64,000 bases of DNA from Pseudaestuariivita atlantica (GCF_001205715.1 NZ_AQQZ01000003.1:62001-126000), one strand, 5' to 3'; shown: positions 34,712 through 45,000, counted from the first letter of the stretch. The notes: a model not told the origin generated them from the letters alone. Made by a program: numbers and translations.

Positions 34712-35652
34712 GCGCGGCGCTCGCCATGGCGCTGGCGCTCGGCATCGACGCCTGCATCGGCTGGCCCGACGCGCTGTATGCCCGGATCGGCCACCCGGTC
34801 ACCTGGGCGGGGCGCGCCATCGGCTGGGCCGACCGCACGTTCAACCATGGCAGCGAGACGCGCCGCCGCGTCGCGGGCATCCTCACCGTCGCAGGCCTTG
34901 TGGGCGGCGTCATCCTCGCCACGGCACTGGTGCAGACCGCCCTGCCCGACGGGCTGGTCGGCACGCTGATCCTCGCCCTCCTCGCATGGCCCCTCGTCGC
35001 CGCGTGGTCGATGGGCGAGCACGTGCGCGCCGTCCTGCGCCCCCTGCAGGCGGGCCGGACCGACGACGCCCGCGCCGCCGTCGCCATGATCGTGGGCCGC
35101 GACGTGACCCGGCTGGACGACACCGGCATCAGCCGCGCCGCGCTGGAAAGCCTGGCCGAGAATACGTCGGACGGGATCACCGCGCCGCTGTTCTGGGGGG
35201 CCTTGTTCGGGCTGCCGGGGATCGCGGGGTACAAGATGGTCAACACGCTCGATTCGATGATCGGCTACCGGACCGAGCGCCACCGCGCCTTCGGTTGGGC
35301 GGCGGCGCGGCTCGATGACGTGGTGAACTGGATCCCGGCACGGCTGACCGGCGCGCTGTTTGCCCTTCTGTCGCGGCACCCGCGCGCGGCGTGGGAGGTG
35401 ATACGCGCCGATGCGCGGCACCACCGCTCGCCCAATGCCGGCTGGCCCGAGGCGGCGATGGCAGGTGCGCTTCAGGTCCGCGTCTCCGGCCCCCGCCTTT
35501 ACGACACTGGCCCGACCGACGATCCTTACGTCAACGCCTCGGCCCCCGACCCCGCACCGCGCGACCTTGCACGCGGGCTGGCGCTTTACCGGCGGACACT
35601 TTGGGCGATGGGCGCGGGCCTCGCCCTGATCGGAGGACTGGCCCTTGCGTGA
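34708..35652 (+). CDS. cbiB: Adenosylcobinamide-phosphate synthase
   Basis: A 314-residue membrane protein that attaches aminopropanol phosphate to adenosylcobyric acid. The signature ENTSDGITAPLFWGALFGLP is at about residues 151-170, followed by NTLDSMIGYR and NAGWPEAAMAGALQV. It overlaps both neighbours. Also called cobD in P. denitrificans. Confidence 0.96.
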   Translation: MSAALAMALALGIDACIGWPDALYARIGHPVTWAGRAIGWADRTFNHGSETRRRVAGILTVAGLVGGVILATALVQTALPDGLVGTLILALLAWPLVAAWSMGEHVRAVLRPLQAGRTDDARAAVAMIVGRDVTRLDDTGISRAALESLAENTSDGITAPLFWGALFGLPGIAGYKMVNTLDSMIGYRTERHRAFGWAAARLDDVVNWIPARLTGALFALLSRHPRAAWEVIRADARHHRSPNAGWPEAAMAGALQVRVSGPRLYDTGPTDDPYVNASAPDPAPRDLARGLALYRRTLWAMGAGLALIGGLALA

Positions 35653-36613
35653 TCACGGCGGCAACCTCGACGCGGCGCGCGCGGCCTTTGGCGGCGCGGC
35701 GGGGGAGTGGATCGACCTCTCCACCGGGATCAACCGCGTACCCTATCCCGTGGGCGACGCGCCGCGTGGGGCGTGGACGGACCTGCCGGGCGACATGGCG
35801 ATGCAGGCGCTGACCGATGCCGCCCGCGCGGCCTATGCGACCGAGGCCCCGATCCTGCCGCTCGCCGGGGCCACCCAGCCGATCCAGCTGATCCCGCGCC
35901 TTCTGCCGCGCGGAGAGATGCGCATCCTCGCCCCCACCTACAACGAACACGCTGCCAGCGCCCGCGCCGCCGGGTGGGAGGTGCGCGAGGTGGCCGACCC
36001 CGCCGCGCTGGCAGGGGCCGCGCTGGCCGTGATCGTGAACCCCAACAACCCCGATGGCCGCGCCTTTGCGACCGCCGGCTTGCGCGCGCTGGCGAACGAG
36101 GTCGGGCATCTGGTGGTCGATGAAAGCTTTGTTGATCCCACACCCGAAGCCTCGCTGTGCCCCATGCTCGACGCGCTCGACAACGTGGTCGTGCTGCGCT
36201 CGTTCGGGAAGTTCTACGGCCTTGCCGGTCTGCGGCTGGGCTTTGCCCTTGGCCCCGCGCGGCTTTTGATGGCGATGCGGGAAGAGGCAGGCCCATGGGC
36301 CGTCAGCGGCCCCGCCCTTGCCATCGGCGCACGGGCGCTTGCCGATATCGCGTGGGCCGACGCGACCCGCGCGCGGCTTGGGGCGGAGACCACCCGCCTC
36401 GACACCGCCGCAGACCGCGCGGGATGGCGCACGGTGGGCGGCACCGCCCTCTTCCGCCTTTACGACACCGGCGATGCCCGCGCCGCGCAGGAAAAGCTCG
36501 CCCGCGCCCGCATCTGGAGCCGGGTTTTCCCCTATTCCGACACATGGCTGCGCCTCGGCCTGCCGGGTGGCGGCGACGAATGGGACCGGGTCGAAGCGGC
36601 GCTTGGCGCCTAA
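35645..36613 (+). CDS. cobD: Threonine-phosphate decarboxylase
   Basis: A 322-residue PLP enzyme of the class I/II aminotransferase fold that makes (R)-1-aminopropan-2-ol phosphate. The PLP lysine is Lys189 in [15 protein letters not shown]. The N-terminus [16 protein letters not shown] is the CobC/CobD family start. Translation starts at TTG 35645, overlapping cbiB by 8 nt, with GGAGG eight bases upstream. It is cobC in P. denitrificans usage. The last 3 bases overlap the convergent cobQ. Confidence 0.94.
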   Translation: MRDHGGNLDAARAAFGGAAGEWIDLSTGINRVPYPVGDAPRGAWTDLPGDMAMQALTDAARAAYATEAPILPLAGATQPIQLIPRLLPRGEMRILAPTYNEHAASARAAGWEVREVADPAALAGAALAVIVNPNNPDGRAFATAGLRALANEVGHLVVDESFVDPTPEASLCPMLDALDNVVVLRSFGKFYGLAGLRLGFALGPARLLMAMREEAGPWAVSGPALAIGARALADIAWADATRARLGAETTRLDTAADRAGWRTVGGTALFRLYDTGDARAAQEKLARARIWSRVFPYSDTWLRLGLPGGGDEWDRVEAALGA

Positions 36614-38064
36614 CGGGCGAGGCCCAGCAGGCCCGTCACATCCAGATGCGCCTCAAGGTGGTCGGCCAGCGCGTCCAGCGCCGCATCGACACCCGCGTCA
36701 TAGGCCACCCCCGACGGGGCCGCGCCCATCGCGGCAAGGAAAGCCGCGCGGAACCCGTCATCGGCGAACATGCCGTGCAGGTAGCTGCCCATCACCCGCC
36801 CATCGCCGCTGATCGCGCCCTCTGCCGCGCCATCGACGAATCCGAAGGGACGTTGCAGATCGCGCCCCTCGGTCCGGCCGATATGGATTTCATAGCCCGA
36901 GAATTCCGCCCCGCTCGCGGCATGGGTCGCGCGGACGCGGGTCAGACGCTTGTCGGGTGTCATGCGCGTGACGACGTCCAGATGCCCCAGCCCCTCGGTC
37001 GCGCCGGGTGGTCCTTCGATCCCGTCCGGGTCCTCGATCCTCGTACCCAGCATCTGGTAGCCACCGCAGATGCCCAGCACCCGCCCGCCGCGCCGCAGAT
37101 GCGCGGCAAGGTCGATGTCCCAGCCCTGCGCGCGCAGGAAGGCGAGATCCCCGATCGTTGATTTCGAGCCGGGAATGATGACAAGGTCGGTATCGCCGGG
37201 GATCGCCTGCCCCGCCCGGATCATCGACAGCCGGACGCCCGATTCCGCCGCCAGCGGGTCGGCATCATCGAAATTGGCGATGCGGCTGAGCGCCAGAACG
37301 GCCACGTTCAGCCCCTCACCGCTACTCACCTTGGGCAGGTCGAGCGCATCTTCGGCAGGCAGCTTGTGCGCGTCCGCAAACCACGGGCAGGTGCCGAATC
37401 CCGGCCAGCCGGTGGTCCGTTCGATCAGTGCATAGCCATCGTCGAACAGCGACACGTCACCCCGGAACTTGTTGATCAGGAACCCGGAAATCATCGCGGC
37501 ATCGCCCGCGTCCAGCACCGCCTGCGTGCCCACGATCTGCGCAATGACGCCGCCCCGGTCGATATCGCCGATCAGCACGACCGGCACGTCGGCGGCAACC
37601 GCGAACCCCATGTTGGCGATATCGCCCGCGCGCAGGTTGACCTCTGCCGGGCTGCCCGCGCCCTCGACGATCACAAGGTCATGCGCCGCTTTCAATCGCT
37701 TGAAACTCTCCAGGACCGGGGCCATGAGTTGCGGCTTCAGCTTCGCATAATCCCGCGCCTTGGCGGTTGTCAGGCGCTTGCCCTGCACCACCACCTGAGC
37801 GCCCATGTCGGTTTCGGGCTTCAGCAGGATCGGGTTCATGTCCGTCACCGGATCGAGTCCGCAGGCCCGCGCCTGCAATGCCTGCGCGCGTCCGATCTCT
37901 CCGCCGTCTGCGGTCACGGCGGCGTTGTTCGACATGTTCTGCGGCTTGAAGGGTGCGACCGTCAGGCCCCGCCGCACAGCCGCACGGCAGAGCCCCGCGA
38001 CAAGCATCGACTTGCCTACGTTCGATCCCGCGCCCTGCAACATGATGGCCTTGCCCAACGCCAT
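36610..38064 (-). CDS. cobQ: Cobyric acid synthase
   Basis: A 484-residue glutamine amidotransferase that amidates four side chains of adenosylcobyrinate a,c-diamide. The N-terminal synthetase has [19 protein letters not shown] and NPILLKPE. The C-terminal amidotransferase has [10 protein letters not shown] with the catalytic Cys and the final His in [10 protein letters not shown] 38064 has GGGGAGG just upstream; the frame continues to 38214 without a better start. Confidence 0.97.
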   Translation of the reverse strand: MALGKAIMLQGAGSNVGKSMLVAGLCRAAVRRGLTVAPFKPQNMSNNAAVTADGGEIGRAQALQARACGLDPVTDMNPILLKPETDMGAQVVVQGKRLTTAKARDYAKLKPQLMAPVLESFKRLKAAHDLVIVEGAGSPAEVNLRAGDIANMGFAVAADVPVVLIGDIDRGGVIAQIVGTQAVLDAGDAAMISGFLINKFRGDVSLFDDGYALIERTTGWPGFGTCPWFADAHKLPAEDALDLPKVSSGEGLNVAVLALSRIANFDDADPLAAESGVRLSMIRAGQAIPGDTDLVIIPGSKSTIGDLAFLRAQGWDIDLAAHLRRGGRVLGICGGYQMLGTRIEDPDGIEGPPGATEGLGHLDVVTRMTPDKRLTRVRATHAASGAEFSGYEIHIGRTEGRDLQRPFGFVDGAAEGAISGDGRVMGSYLHGMFADDGFRAAFLAAMGAAPSGVAYDAGVDAALDALADHLEAHLDVTGLLGLAR

Positions 38065-38158
38065 GCCTCCCCTTCCGATGCCCGTTCCTGACCCTGCCCG
38101 GACGGCGGGGTCAATATCTGCTATGCTTGCGACCGATTTCAGCAGGAAAGGACGCCAC

Positions 38159-38527
38159 ATGCAGCTTGGCGCGTTTTCAGTCTCACTCGGGGTCAAGGAC
38201 CTCGCCCGGTCCAAGGCCTTTTACGAAACCCTCGGGTTCCAGAGCTTCGGCGGCTCGGACGAGCACGGGTTTACCATTCTCAAGAACGGCGACGTGGTCA
38301 TCGGCCTCTTCCAGGGTATGTTCGACGGCCCGATGCTCACCTTCAATCCCGGCTGGGACCAGTCGGCGCAACCGGTTGACCCGTTCACCGATGTCCGCGA
38401 GTTGAAAGAACGGCTGCGGGAGGCGGGTTTCGACATCCAGCAGGAACAAGGCGCCGAGGTCGGCCCCGCGAGTTTCGTGGTGGTCGACCCGGACGGGTTG
38501 CCGATCCTGTTCGACCAGCATCGGTAG
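38159..38527 (+). CDS. VOC/glyoxalase-fold protein
   Basis: A 122-residue single-module VOC protein ([20 protein letters not shown] at the start, [15 protein letters not shown] at the end). The metal positions of glyoxalases are not all visible, so its activity is unclear. AAAGGA precedes the ATG by eight bases. It is divergent from cobQ and convergent with the Lin0512 pair. Confidence 0.85.
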   Translation: MQLGAFSVSLGVKDLARSKAFYETLGFQSFGGSDEHGFTILKNGDVVIGLFQGMFDGPMLTFNPGWDQSAQPVDPFTDVRELKERLREAGFDIQQEQGAEVGPASFVVVDPDGLPILFDQHR

Positions 38528-38529
38528 GC

Positions 38530-38865
38530 TCACTGTTTCGGCAGGAACGCCTCGACCGCGGCGGTGGCGATCACCGTCACGTTGCCCGAATCGGGGTTCG
38601 TGACGTTCAGCCCGCCTTTCACGGCGCTGACCGTGACCCGCCCGCGCGGCAGTTTCGCCGCCAGCGCGCCGGTATCCACCTTGTCCGGCTCCTGCGCGCC
38701 GATGGTCACGCGCACCTCCATCTCGTCATGGGACAGCCCCAGCGCCTCGAACATCGGGATCGAGGAATGGCGGATCGCGTCCTCCACCGCCCGCGCCGCG
38801 GCCTTGGTGTAATCCTGCCCGTAAAGGTCGTTGCCCATGCCCATTTCGATGATGAACCGCTGCAT
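38530..38865 (-). CDS. Lin0512 family protein (copy 2)
   Basis: A 111-residue protein of unknown function, family Lin0512/TIGR02058. Motifs are RFIIEMGMGNDLYGQDYTKA, ALGLSHDEMEVRVTIG and NVTVIATAAVEAF. It is a tandem paralogue of the gene that follows on the map. The two are 2 nt apart and on the same strand, so probably two subunits of a heteromer. Confidence 0.85.
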   Translation of the reverse strand: MQRFIIEMGMGNDLYGQDYTKAAARAVEDAIRHSSIPMFEALGLSHDEMEVRVTIGAQEPDKVDTGALAAKLPRGRVTVSAVKGGLNVTNPDSGNVTVIATAAVEAFLPKQ

Positions 38866-38867
38866 GA

Positions 38868-39203
38868 TCAGACCTCCAGCGCGACAGAGATGGCGGCGTT
38901 GGCGATGACGGTCGGGTTGCCGTCGGGGCGCGGCACGTCCAGCCCGCCCTCCACCGCGTGGACCGAGACCTGTCCGTAGGGAAACACCGCCTTCACCGCG
39001 TCGGTGTCCACCGCCGCTGGGTCGGCCACGCCGATTTCGACGGTGATGATCATCTCGTGCTTCTCGCGCCCGAAAAGTTCCGCGAGGTTGATCGAGTTGT
39101 GCCACAGCGCGTCCTTCACGGCGCGGGTTGCGGCCTGCGTATAGTCCTGCCGGCGGAGCGAGGTGCCCATGCCGAATTCGGTGAGGAGGCGTTTCTGGGG
39201 CAT
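38868..39203 (-). CDS. Lin0512 family protein (copy 1)
   Basis: A 111-residue paralogue of the adjacent gene (LLTEFGMGTSLRRQDYTQAA, HNSINLAELFGREKHEMIIT, NPTVIANAAISVALEV). The shared frame is TEFGMG(T/N)xL, EM-I-VTIGVADP, VSVHAVEGGLDV and the alternate Glu/Asp-rich central strand. No function is known for the family. It is the first gene of the pair. Confidence 0.85.
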   Translation of the reverse strand: MPQKRLLTEFGMGTSLRRQDYTQAATRAVKDALWHNSINLAELFGREKHEMIITVEIGVADPAAVDTDAVKAVFPYGQVSVHAVEGGLDVPRPDGNPTVIANAAISVALEV

Positions 39204-39282
39204 GGCGGTCGTCCGTTATCTGCGGTTGCTTCTGGGTATAGGCGGTTGGATCGCAGAAACCAGCCTGTTCCGCTGTTTCCCT

Positions 39283-39446
39283 GCGCGGAATCAAGGCCGC
39301 AGGCCGCCGCGCATCGACGGGCCCTCCCACGGCCCGGCGATATGTCTGCCGTCAACGCGCAGACCTCAGCTTCTGCGGATTTTAGAGATAAAGCGCCCGG
39401 AGGCAAACCTCAGGATCGCCGGTCCAGGGCCCGTCTGGAGCCGTCG
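39283..39446. repeat. 164-bp structured intergenic repeat, copy 1
   Basis: First of two imperfect direct copies in the 496-nt gap between the Lin0512 genes and cobO, which has no gene. It can fold as a long arm: GACGGGCCCT (39316-39325) pairs perfectly with AGGGCCCGTC (39426-39435), and CGGCGAT (39335-39341) with ATCGCCG (39415-39421). A small hairpin GGCC-gca-GGCC precedes the arm. See the repeat finding. Confidence 0.8.
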
Positions 39447-39484
39447 TTCTAAGCTGCGTGACCAGTCATTGCGCCCCCAACCCC

Positions 39485-39648
39485 GCGCGGAATCAAGGGC
39501 TTCAGCCCGCCGCGCATCGACGGGCCCTCCCCAGGCCCGGCGATATGGTTGCCGTCGGCGCAGGGACCACCGCTTCTTCGGGATTGAGAGATAAAGCGCC
39601 CGGAGACCACCGTCAGGATCGCCGGTCCAGGGCCCATCTGGCACCGTC
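39485..39648. repeat. 164-bp structured intergenic repeat, copy 2
   Basis: Second copy, offset by 202-203 nt. The same pairings are present: GACGGGCCCT (39519-39528) with AGGGCCCATC (39629-39638, one A-C mismatch), and CGGCGAT (39538-39544) with ATCGCCG (39618-39624). The small 5' hairpin reads GGGC-ttca-GCCC, so its pairs changed on both sides relative to copy 1. The shared block gagataaagcgcccgga lies in the loop. Confidence 0.8.
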
Positions 39649-39699
39649 TCGCGAAGGCAGGAGACCTGCCGTTCCGCCAAAGTCCCGACGACGTGCGGC

Positions 39700-40314
39700 T
39701 CAGAACTCCACGCCCTTCTGGCCCTTGATGCCCGACCGGAAGGGGTGCTTGACCAACGTCATCTCGGTCACGAGGTCCGCGATCTCGATCAGCGGCTCTT
39801 TCGCGTTCCGGCCCGTCAGCACCACGTGGGTCATCGGCGGTTTCTCCTCGCGCAGAAACGCCACCACCTCGTCGATATCAAGGTAATCGTACCGCAACGC
39901 GATGTTGATCTCGTCCAAGAGCACCATCCTGATCTTCGGATCGCGGATCAACTCCTTCGCCTTCTCCCAACCCTTAGCGGCGGCGGCGATGTCGCGCTCC
40001 TTGTCCTGCGTCTCCCACGTGAAGCCCTCACCCATCGCGTAGAACTGGCAAAGATCACCGAAATTCGCCTCGATCAGCGTGCGCTCGCCCGTCTGCCACG
40101 CGCCCTTGATGAACTGAACCACGGCGCAGGGCATCTCGTGCGCGATGCAGCGCAGGATCATGCCGAAGCCCGACGACGACTTGCCTTTTCCCGGCCCGGT
40201 ATGGACGATGATGAGGCCCTTCTCGCCCTCCTTCTTCGCCATGATCTTGTCCCGCGCGGCCTTCTTCTTGGCCATCTTGGTGGCGTGACGGGTGTTTTCG
40301 TCGATCTGTGACAT
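39700..40314 (-). CDS. cobO: Cob(I)yrinic acid a,c-diamide adenosyltransferase
   Basis: A 204-residue ATP:corrinoid adenosyltransferase of the CobA/BtuR type. The P-loop is HTGPGKGKSSSGFGM (about residues 38-52), with VVLTGRNAKEPLIEIADLVT and EMTLVKHPF at the end. Start at 40314 (MSQIDENT); an upstream MSTGDVMSQ is possible. The next plus-strand promoter begins only 12 bases away, so its own promoter must overlap the riboswitch promoter region. Confidence 0.95.
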   Translation of the reverse strand: MSQIDENTRHATKMAKKKAARDKIMAKKEGEKGLIIVHTGPGKGKSSSGFGMILRCIAHEMPCAVVQFIKGAWQTGERTLIEANFGDLCQFYAMGEGFTWETQDKERDIAAAAKGWEKAKELIRDPKIRMVLLDEINIALRYDYLDIDEVVAFLREEKPPMTHVVLTGRNAKEPLIEIADLVTEMTLVKHPFRSGIKGQKGVEF

Positions 40315-40325
40315 GACGTCTCCGG

Positions 40326-40354
40326 TTGACATCCGGCGCGCGCGCGCCTCTAGG
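40326..40354 (+). promoter_or_regulatory. Promoter of the cobalamin riboswitch transcript
   Basis: TTGACA (40326-40331), a 17-nt spacer and TAGGTG (40349-40354) predict a start near 40361, exactly where the riboswitch begins. The perfect -35 and correct spacing make this the best promoter in the region. Confidence 0.65.
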
Positions 40355-40357
40355 TGA

Positions 40358-40555
40358 CAGGTGCTGGTGTCCAAGGGCTACCTTGGACGAAGAGGGAATG
40401 CGAGGGGGACAATTTTCGTACGAAAATTGTGTCTGACGCAGCCGCCCCCGCGACCGTGACCGAAGAGGCCGCTAGACGCCACTGGGCATCGCCCGGGAAG
40501 GCAGCGGCCGGGCCAGATAGGCACTTCGCAAGCCGGGAGACCTGCCAGCGAACGA
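40358..40555 (+). ncRNA. Cobalamin (AdoCbl) riboswitch
   Basis: A clear B12 aptamer before the corrin-ring genes. Conserved blocks in order: GGTGCTGG, AGAGGGAA (40391-40398), the GCCGCCCCCGCGACCGTGA core, CCACTGGG, GGGAAGG and the B12 box AGCCGGGAGACCTGCC (40531-40546). One arm has been extended by the perfect 22-nt palindrome ACAATTTTCGTACGAAAATT plus GT (40409-40430). Downstream, GCGGGG/CCCCGC (40592-40610) is the likely expression platform, 20 nt before the ribosome site. High adenosylcobalamin should shut off DUF1636-cobW-cobN and the following genes. Confidence 0.93.
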
Positions 40556-40641
40556 GACACGGACGACCGGGGTGTGTCGGGGCCGGATCACGCGGGGGAA
40601 GCCTCCCCGCCGGTCCCCCATGCGCCGATGGAGAATGACAC

Positions 40642-41016
40642 ATGGGCGCAACGCTGTATGTCTGCACCACCTGCCGCCACGACGGCGACGACCCCGAGGC
40701 ACCGCGCCGCGGCGCGCGACTGGCCGAGGAACTGCTCGCCATGGACGCGCCCGACGGCGTGACGATCCAGCCCGTCGAATGCCTGTCCGCCTGCAAGACC
40801 GGCTGCTCGGTCGCACTGCAGCAGGACGGCAAGTGGACCTATGTCTATGGCCGGATGGACCCCGATGAAGGCCACGCCGCCGACATCATGGCGGGTGCCG
40901 CCGCCTATGCCGCGACCGCCGATGGTCTTGTCCCGTGGCGCGAACGGCCCGTGATCTTTCGCAAACAATCCATCGCCCGCATCCCGCCGATGCTATCCGG
41001 CCCCCCGAAACTCTAG
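40642..41016 (+). CDS. DUF1636 metal-associated protein
   Basis: A 124-residue protein. It carries CTTC near the start (residues 8-11) and CLSACKTGC (49-57), in a thioredoxin-like [2Fe-2S] ferredoxin layout. It is the first gene after the riboswitch and lies 18 nt before cobW. GGAGA is correctly spaced before the ATG. DUF1636 genes commonly accompany cobalamin genes, so a cobalt or Fe-S handling role is likely but unproven. Confidence 0.88.
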   Translation: MGATLYVCTTCRHDGDDPEAPRRGARLAEELLAMDAPDGVTIQPVECLSACKTGCSVALQQDGKWTYVYGRMDPDEGHAADIMAGAAAYAATADGLVPWRERPVIFRKQSIARIPPMLSGPPKL

Positions 41017-41034
41017 GAAAACGGTCCGCTGCCC

Positions 41035-42069
41035 ATGTCCGACCTGTCGAAAACCCCCGTCACCGTCATCACCGGCTTTCTCGGCTCGGGCAAGACGACC
41101 TTCATCCGCCACCTGATGCAGAACCCGCAAGGCAAGCGCCTTGCCGTGCTGGTCAACGAGTTCGGCACGATGGGCGTCGATGGCGAGATCCTCAAGGGCT
41201 GCGCGGACGAGAACTGCCCGGCGGAAAACATCCTCGAACTCGCCAACGGCTGCATCTGCTGCACCGTGGCCGACGATTTCATCCCCACGATCGAACAGAT
41301 CATGGCCCTGCCCGAACCGCCCGACCACATCCTGATCGAAACCTCGGGTCTGGCGCTGCCCAAACCTTTGTTGAAAGCGTTCGACTGGCCCGCGATCCGG
41401 TCCCGCATCACGGTGGACGGCGTGGTGGCTCTGGCGGATGCCGAGGCGGTGGCCGCTGGCCGCTTCGCCCCCGACGTGGACGCGGTGCAGGCCCAGCGCG
41501 AAGCCGACGAGTCGCTCGACCACGAAACGCCCCTGTCGGAAGTGTTCGAAGACCAGATCTCCTGCGCCGACATCATCCTGTTGACCAAGGCCGACCTCGT
41601 GGACGACGCCACCATGGCCAGCGCCCGCAAGACGGTCGAGGCCGAATCCCCCCGCACCCTGCCGATCCTGCCCGTCAGCGAAGGCCGCATCGACCCGCGC
41701 GTCGTGCTGGGGCTGGGTGCCGCGGCCGAAGACGACCTCGACGCGCGGCCCTCGCACCATGACGGGCATGACGACCACGAACACGACGATTTCGACACGA
41801 TCGTGGTGGAGATGCCAGAAATCGACGACCCCGCCGATCTGGAGGCCCGCATCGAACGCCTCGCCAACGAGGCCCACGCGCTCCGCGTGAAGGGCTACAT
41901 CGCGGTCAAGGACAAGCCGATGCGGATGCTGGTGCAGGCCGTGGGCGCGCGCGTGCGGATGCAGTTTGACGCGCCTTGGGGCGACCGCCCCCGCGCCTCG
42001 GCCCTCGTGGTGATCGCCGAACACGACCACGTCGACCCGCAGACCATCAAGGACATCCTGGGGGTCTGA
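41035..42069 (+). CDS. cobW: CobW GTPase, cobalt chaperone for B12 synthesis
   Basis: A 344-residue COG0523 GTPase. Walker A is GFLGSGKTT (14-22). The metal motif is NGCICCTVADDF, and LIETSGLALPKP and LTKADLVDD follow. A His/Asp-rich loop, HHDGHDDHEHDDFD, is present at about 240. CobW supplies cobalt to the CobN chelatase. It is riboswitch-controlled and cobN starts 1 nt after its stop. Confidence 0.96.
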   Translation: MSDLSKTPVTVITGFLGSGKTTFIRHLMQNPQGKRLAVLVNEFGTMGVDGEILKGCADENCPAENILELANGCICCTVADDFIPTIEQIMALPEPPDHILIETSGLALPKPLLKAFDWPAIRSRITVDGVVALADAEAVAAGRFAPDVDAVQAQREADESLDHETPLSEVFEDQISCADIILLTKADLVDDATMASARKTVEAESPRTLPILPVSEGRIDPRVVLGLGAAAEDDLDARPSHHDGHDDHEHDDFDTIVVEMPEIDDPADLEARIERLANEAHALRVKGYIAVKDKPMRMLVQAVGARVRMQFDAPWGDRPRASALVVIAEHDHVDPQTIKDILGV

Positions 42070-42070
42070 T

Positions 42071-45000
42071 TTGCACGTCGTCTTCCGCGAAAGCCAGGGC
42101 CTCGACGATACCGAGACGCCGTTCGACCTGGGGCAATCCCCGGCCGACCTTGTCGTGCTGTCCTTCTCCGACAGCGACCTTGGTGCGTTCCAGGCGGGTT
42201 ACCGGCGCGGGAAGGACGACCTGCCCTCCGTGCGGCTGGCAAACCTCGTCGCGCTGAAACACCCCCTGTCGGTCGATACGTATATCGAGCAGACGCTGAC
42301 CCACGCCAAGGGCATCCTGATCCGCCTGATCGGCGGAGAAAGCTATTGGTCCTATGGGCTTATGTCCGTTCAGGACCTCTGCCGCCGGCAGGGCATCGCG
42401 CTCGCCGTGCTGCCCGCCGATGGCCGCCCCGACCCCGCGCTCGACGCGCTTTCCACCGTGCCGGTTTCGACCCTTCGCCGCCTTTCTGCCCTGTGCGAAG
42501 CGGGCGGCGCGGTCGCGGCGCATGCGGCGCTGGCGCAAATGGCGCTGGCGGCAGGGCTCTACGCGGCCCCGGTGATCGGCACCAAGTCGGTCCCCGATTT
42601 CGGCTGGTACCACCCCGATACGGGCGTGGTGCCCAACCCGCCCGAGGCCCGGCCGCTGGTCGTGGTGACCTTCTACCGCTCCTACCTTACCTCTGCCGAC
42701 ACCGAGCCGGTAGACGCGCTGATCCGCGCGCTCGAAGCGAGGGGATTCGCCGCCATCGGCCTTTTCGCGGCGTCGCTCAAGCAACCCGCTGCCGCCGACT
42801 GGACCCGCACGGAACTGGCCCGCCTGTCGCCCGCCGCCATCGTGAACGCCACGGCCTTCTCGGCGCAGGGCACCGACGGCACCTCGCCCCTCGACGCGCC
42901 CGGCTGCCCGGTCTTCCAAGTCGCGCTGTCGACGGCGCGGCGCAAGGAATGGCTGGACGCGGAACGCGGTCTGTCGCCCGCCGACCTCGCCATGCATGTC
43001 GTCCTTCCCGAAGTCGACGGGCGCCTCTTCGCGGGCGTCGCCAGCTTCAAGGCCCCGGCGGCGAAGGACCCCGACCTCGAATTCTCGCATTTCGGCCACC
43101 GGGCCGATGCGGAACGGATCGACCATGTGCTGGAGCGTGTCGCCGCGTGGCATGCGCTGGGCCAAAAATCTTTGCAGGACAAGACCCTCGCGGTCGTTCT
43201 GTCCACCTATCCGGGCCGTGACTGGAACCTTGCGCACGCGGTCGGTCTCGACCCTCTGGCCTCGACCACGGAACTCGCCGGGTGGCTGGGGCGCGACGTG
43301 CCAGGCGACCTTGGCAACCGTTTGACACATAAGACGATGACTTGGCCCCTGGCCTCTTATCGCTCTGCCCTCAAGCGTTTGCCGGACGAAGCTCAGTCAG
43401 CGCTCGAAGCAGCTTGGGGCGATCCGTCGAACGATCCGGATATCCGCGATGGCGCCGTACATTTCGCGGGCGTGGAGACCGACAAGACCCTGATCGCGCT
43501 CCAGCCCGAGCGCGGTGAGGTCGCCGAACGCGATGACGATTACCACGATCTCGCCCGCACCCCGCGCCATGCCTATGTCGCCTTCTACCTGTGGCTTCGG
43601 GAGCGCGGGATCGACGCGCTGATCCACGTCGGTGCGCATGGCACGCTGGAATGGCTGCCGGGAAAATCCGTCGCCCTGTCAGACACCTGCTGGCCGGAGC
43701 TGTTGTCTGGCACGACCCCGGTGATCTACCCGTTCATCGTGAACGATCCGGGCGAGGCCGCGCAGGCCAAGCGCCGCATCGGCGCGGTCACGCTGGGCCA
43801 CGTGCCGCCGCCCATGACGGGCAGCGCGGTGCCGGAGGTTCTGCAACGTCTCGAAGGGCTTCTGGACGAGTATTCAACCGCCGACGGGCTTGACCCGGCG
43901 CGCCGCGACAGGCTCATCCAGAACATCCGGGACGAGGCGCAAGCGACCGGCGTGGAACGGGATCTCGACTTGTCCACAGACGCCTCGGCGGCGGAGGCCG
44001 TGACCCGGATCGACCGCTTCGTCTGCGACATCAAGGAAAGCCAGTTCGGCGACGGCCTGCACGTCCTCGGCACCGGCCCCCACGGCGCGGCGGAACGGGA
44101 GGGGCTCTTGTCGGCCCTGATGGGCCGCCGCGTGCCCGCCGGGCCCAGCGGAAGTCCTTACAGGGGACGTGAAGATGTCCTGCCAACCGGCCGGAACCTT
44201 TACACAACCGACCCGCGCAGCGTGCCGACCAGAGCCGCGCACGCGCAAGGCGTGAAGATGGCCGAAGAGCTGGTGCGGCGGCATCTGCAGGACAACGGCG
44301 ACTGGCCGCGCAACGTGGTCGTGGACCTGTGGGGATCGGCCACGATGCGCACCGCGGGCGAGGAATTCGCGATGGCCCTGCACCTTGCCGGTCTCGCGCC
44401 CGACTGGGACGACAAGTCGGGCCGCGTGACGGGGTTCGAGGTGTTGCCGCTGGCGCTGCTGGGCCGCCCGCGCATCGACGTGACGCTGCGGGTCTCGGGT
44501 CTCTTTCGCGATGTCTTTCCGGGGCTTGCGCAGCTTTTCGAACGTGCCGCCGCAACCTTACAGGAGCGTGACGAGGCCGCCGATCAGAACCCCTATCGCG
44601 ATGCCACGCCGCGCGTGTTCGGCCCGCGTCCGGGGCAGTACGGGCTGGCGATGCACGGGATGCTCGACACGCTCACCGACGCCGCCCGCCAGAGGGCCGG
44701 GGAGGCCTGGCTGGCGGCCTCCTCCCACGCGATCGCCGCGAGCGGAGAGATCACCGAGGCGCGCGATGCGGTCGAGGCGCGGGTACGCGGCGCGGACGCC
44801 TTCGTGCACGTGCAGGACCTGCCGGAAACCGATCTGCTCCTGGCCTCGGACTATGCCACGCACGAGGCGGGATTTGCCGCCGCCGTCAAGGCCTTGGGCG
44901 GTGAAGCTCCGGCGCTTTATCACATGGACGCCACCCGCCCCGACCGCCCCGCCGCCCGCGCGCTGCCCGAGGAGATCGCCCGCGTCGTGCGCGCGCGCGC

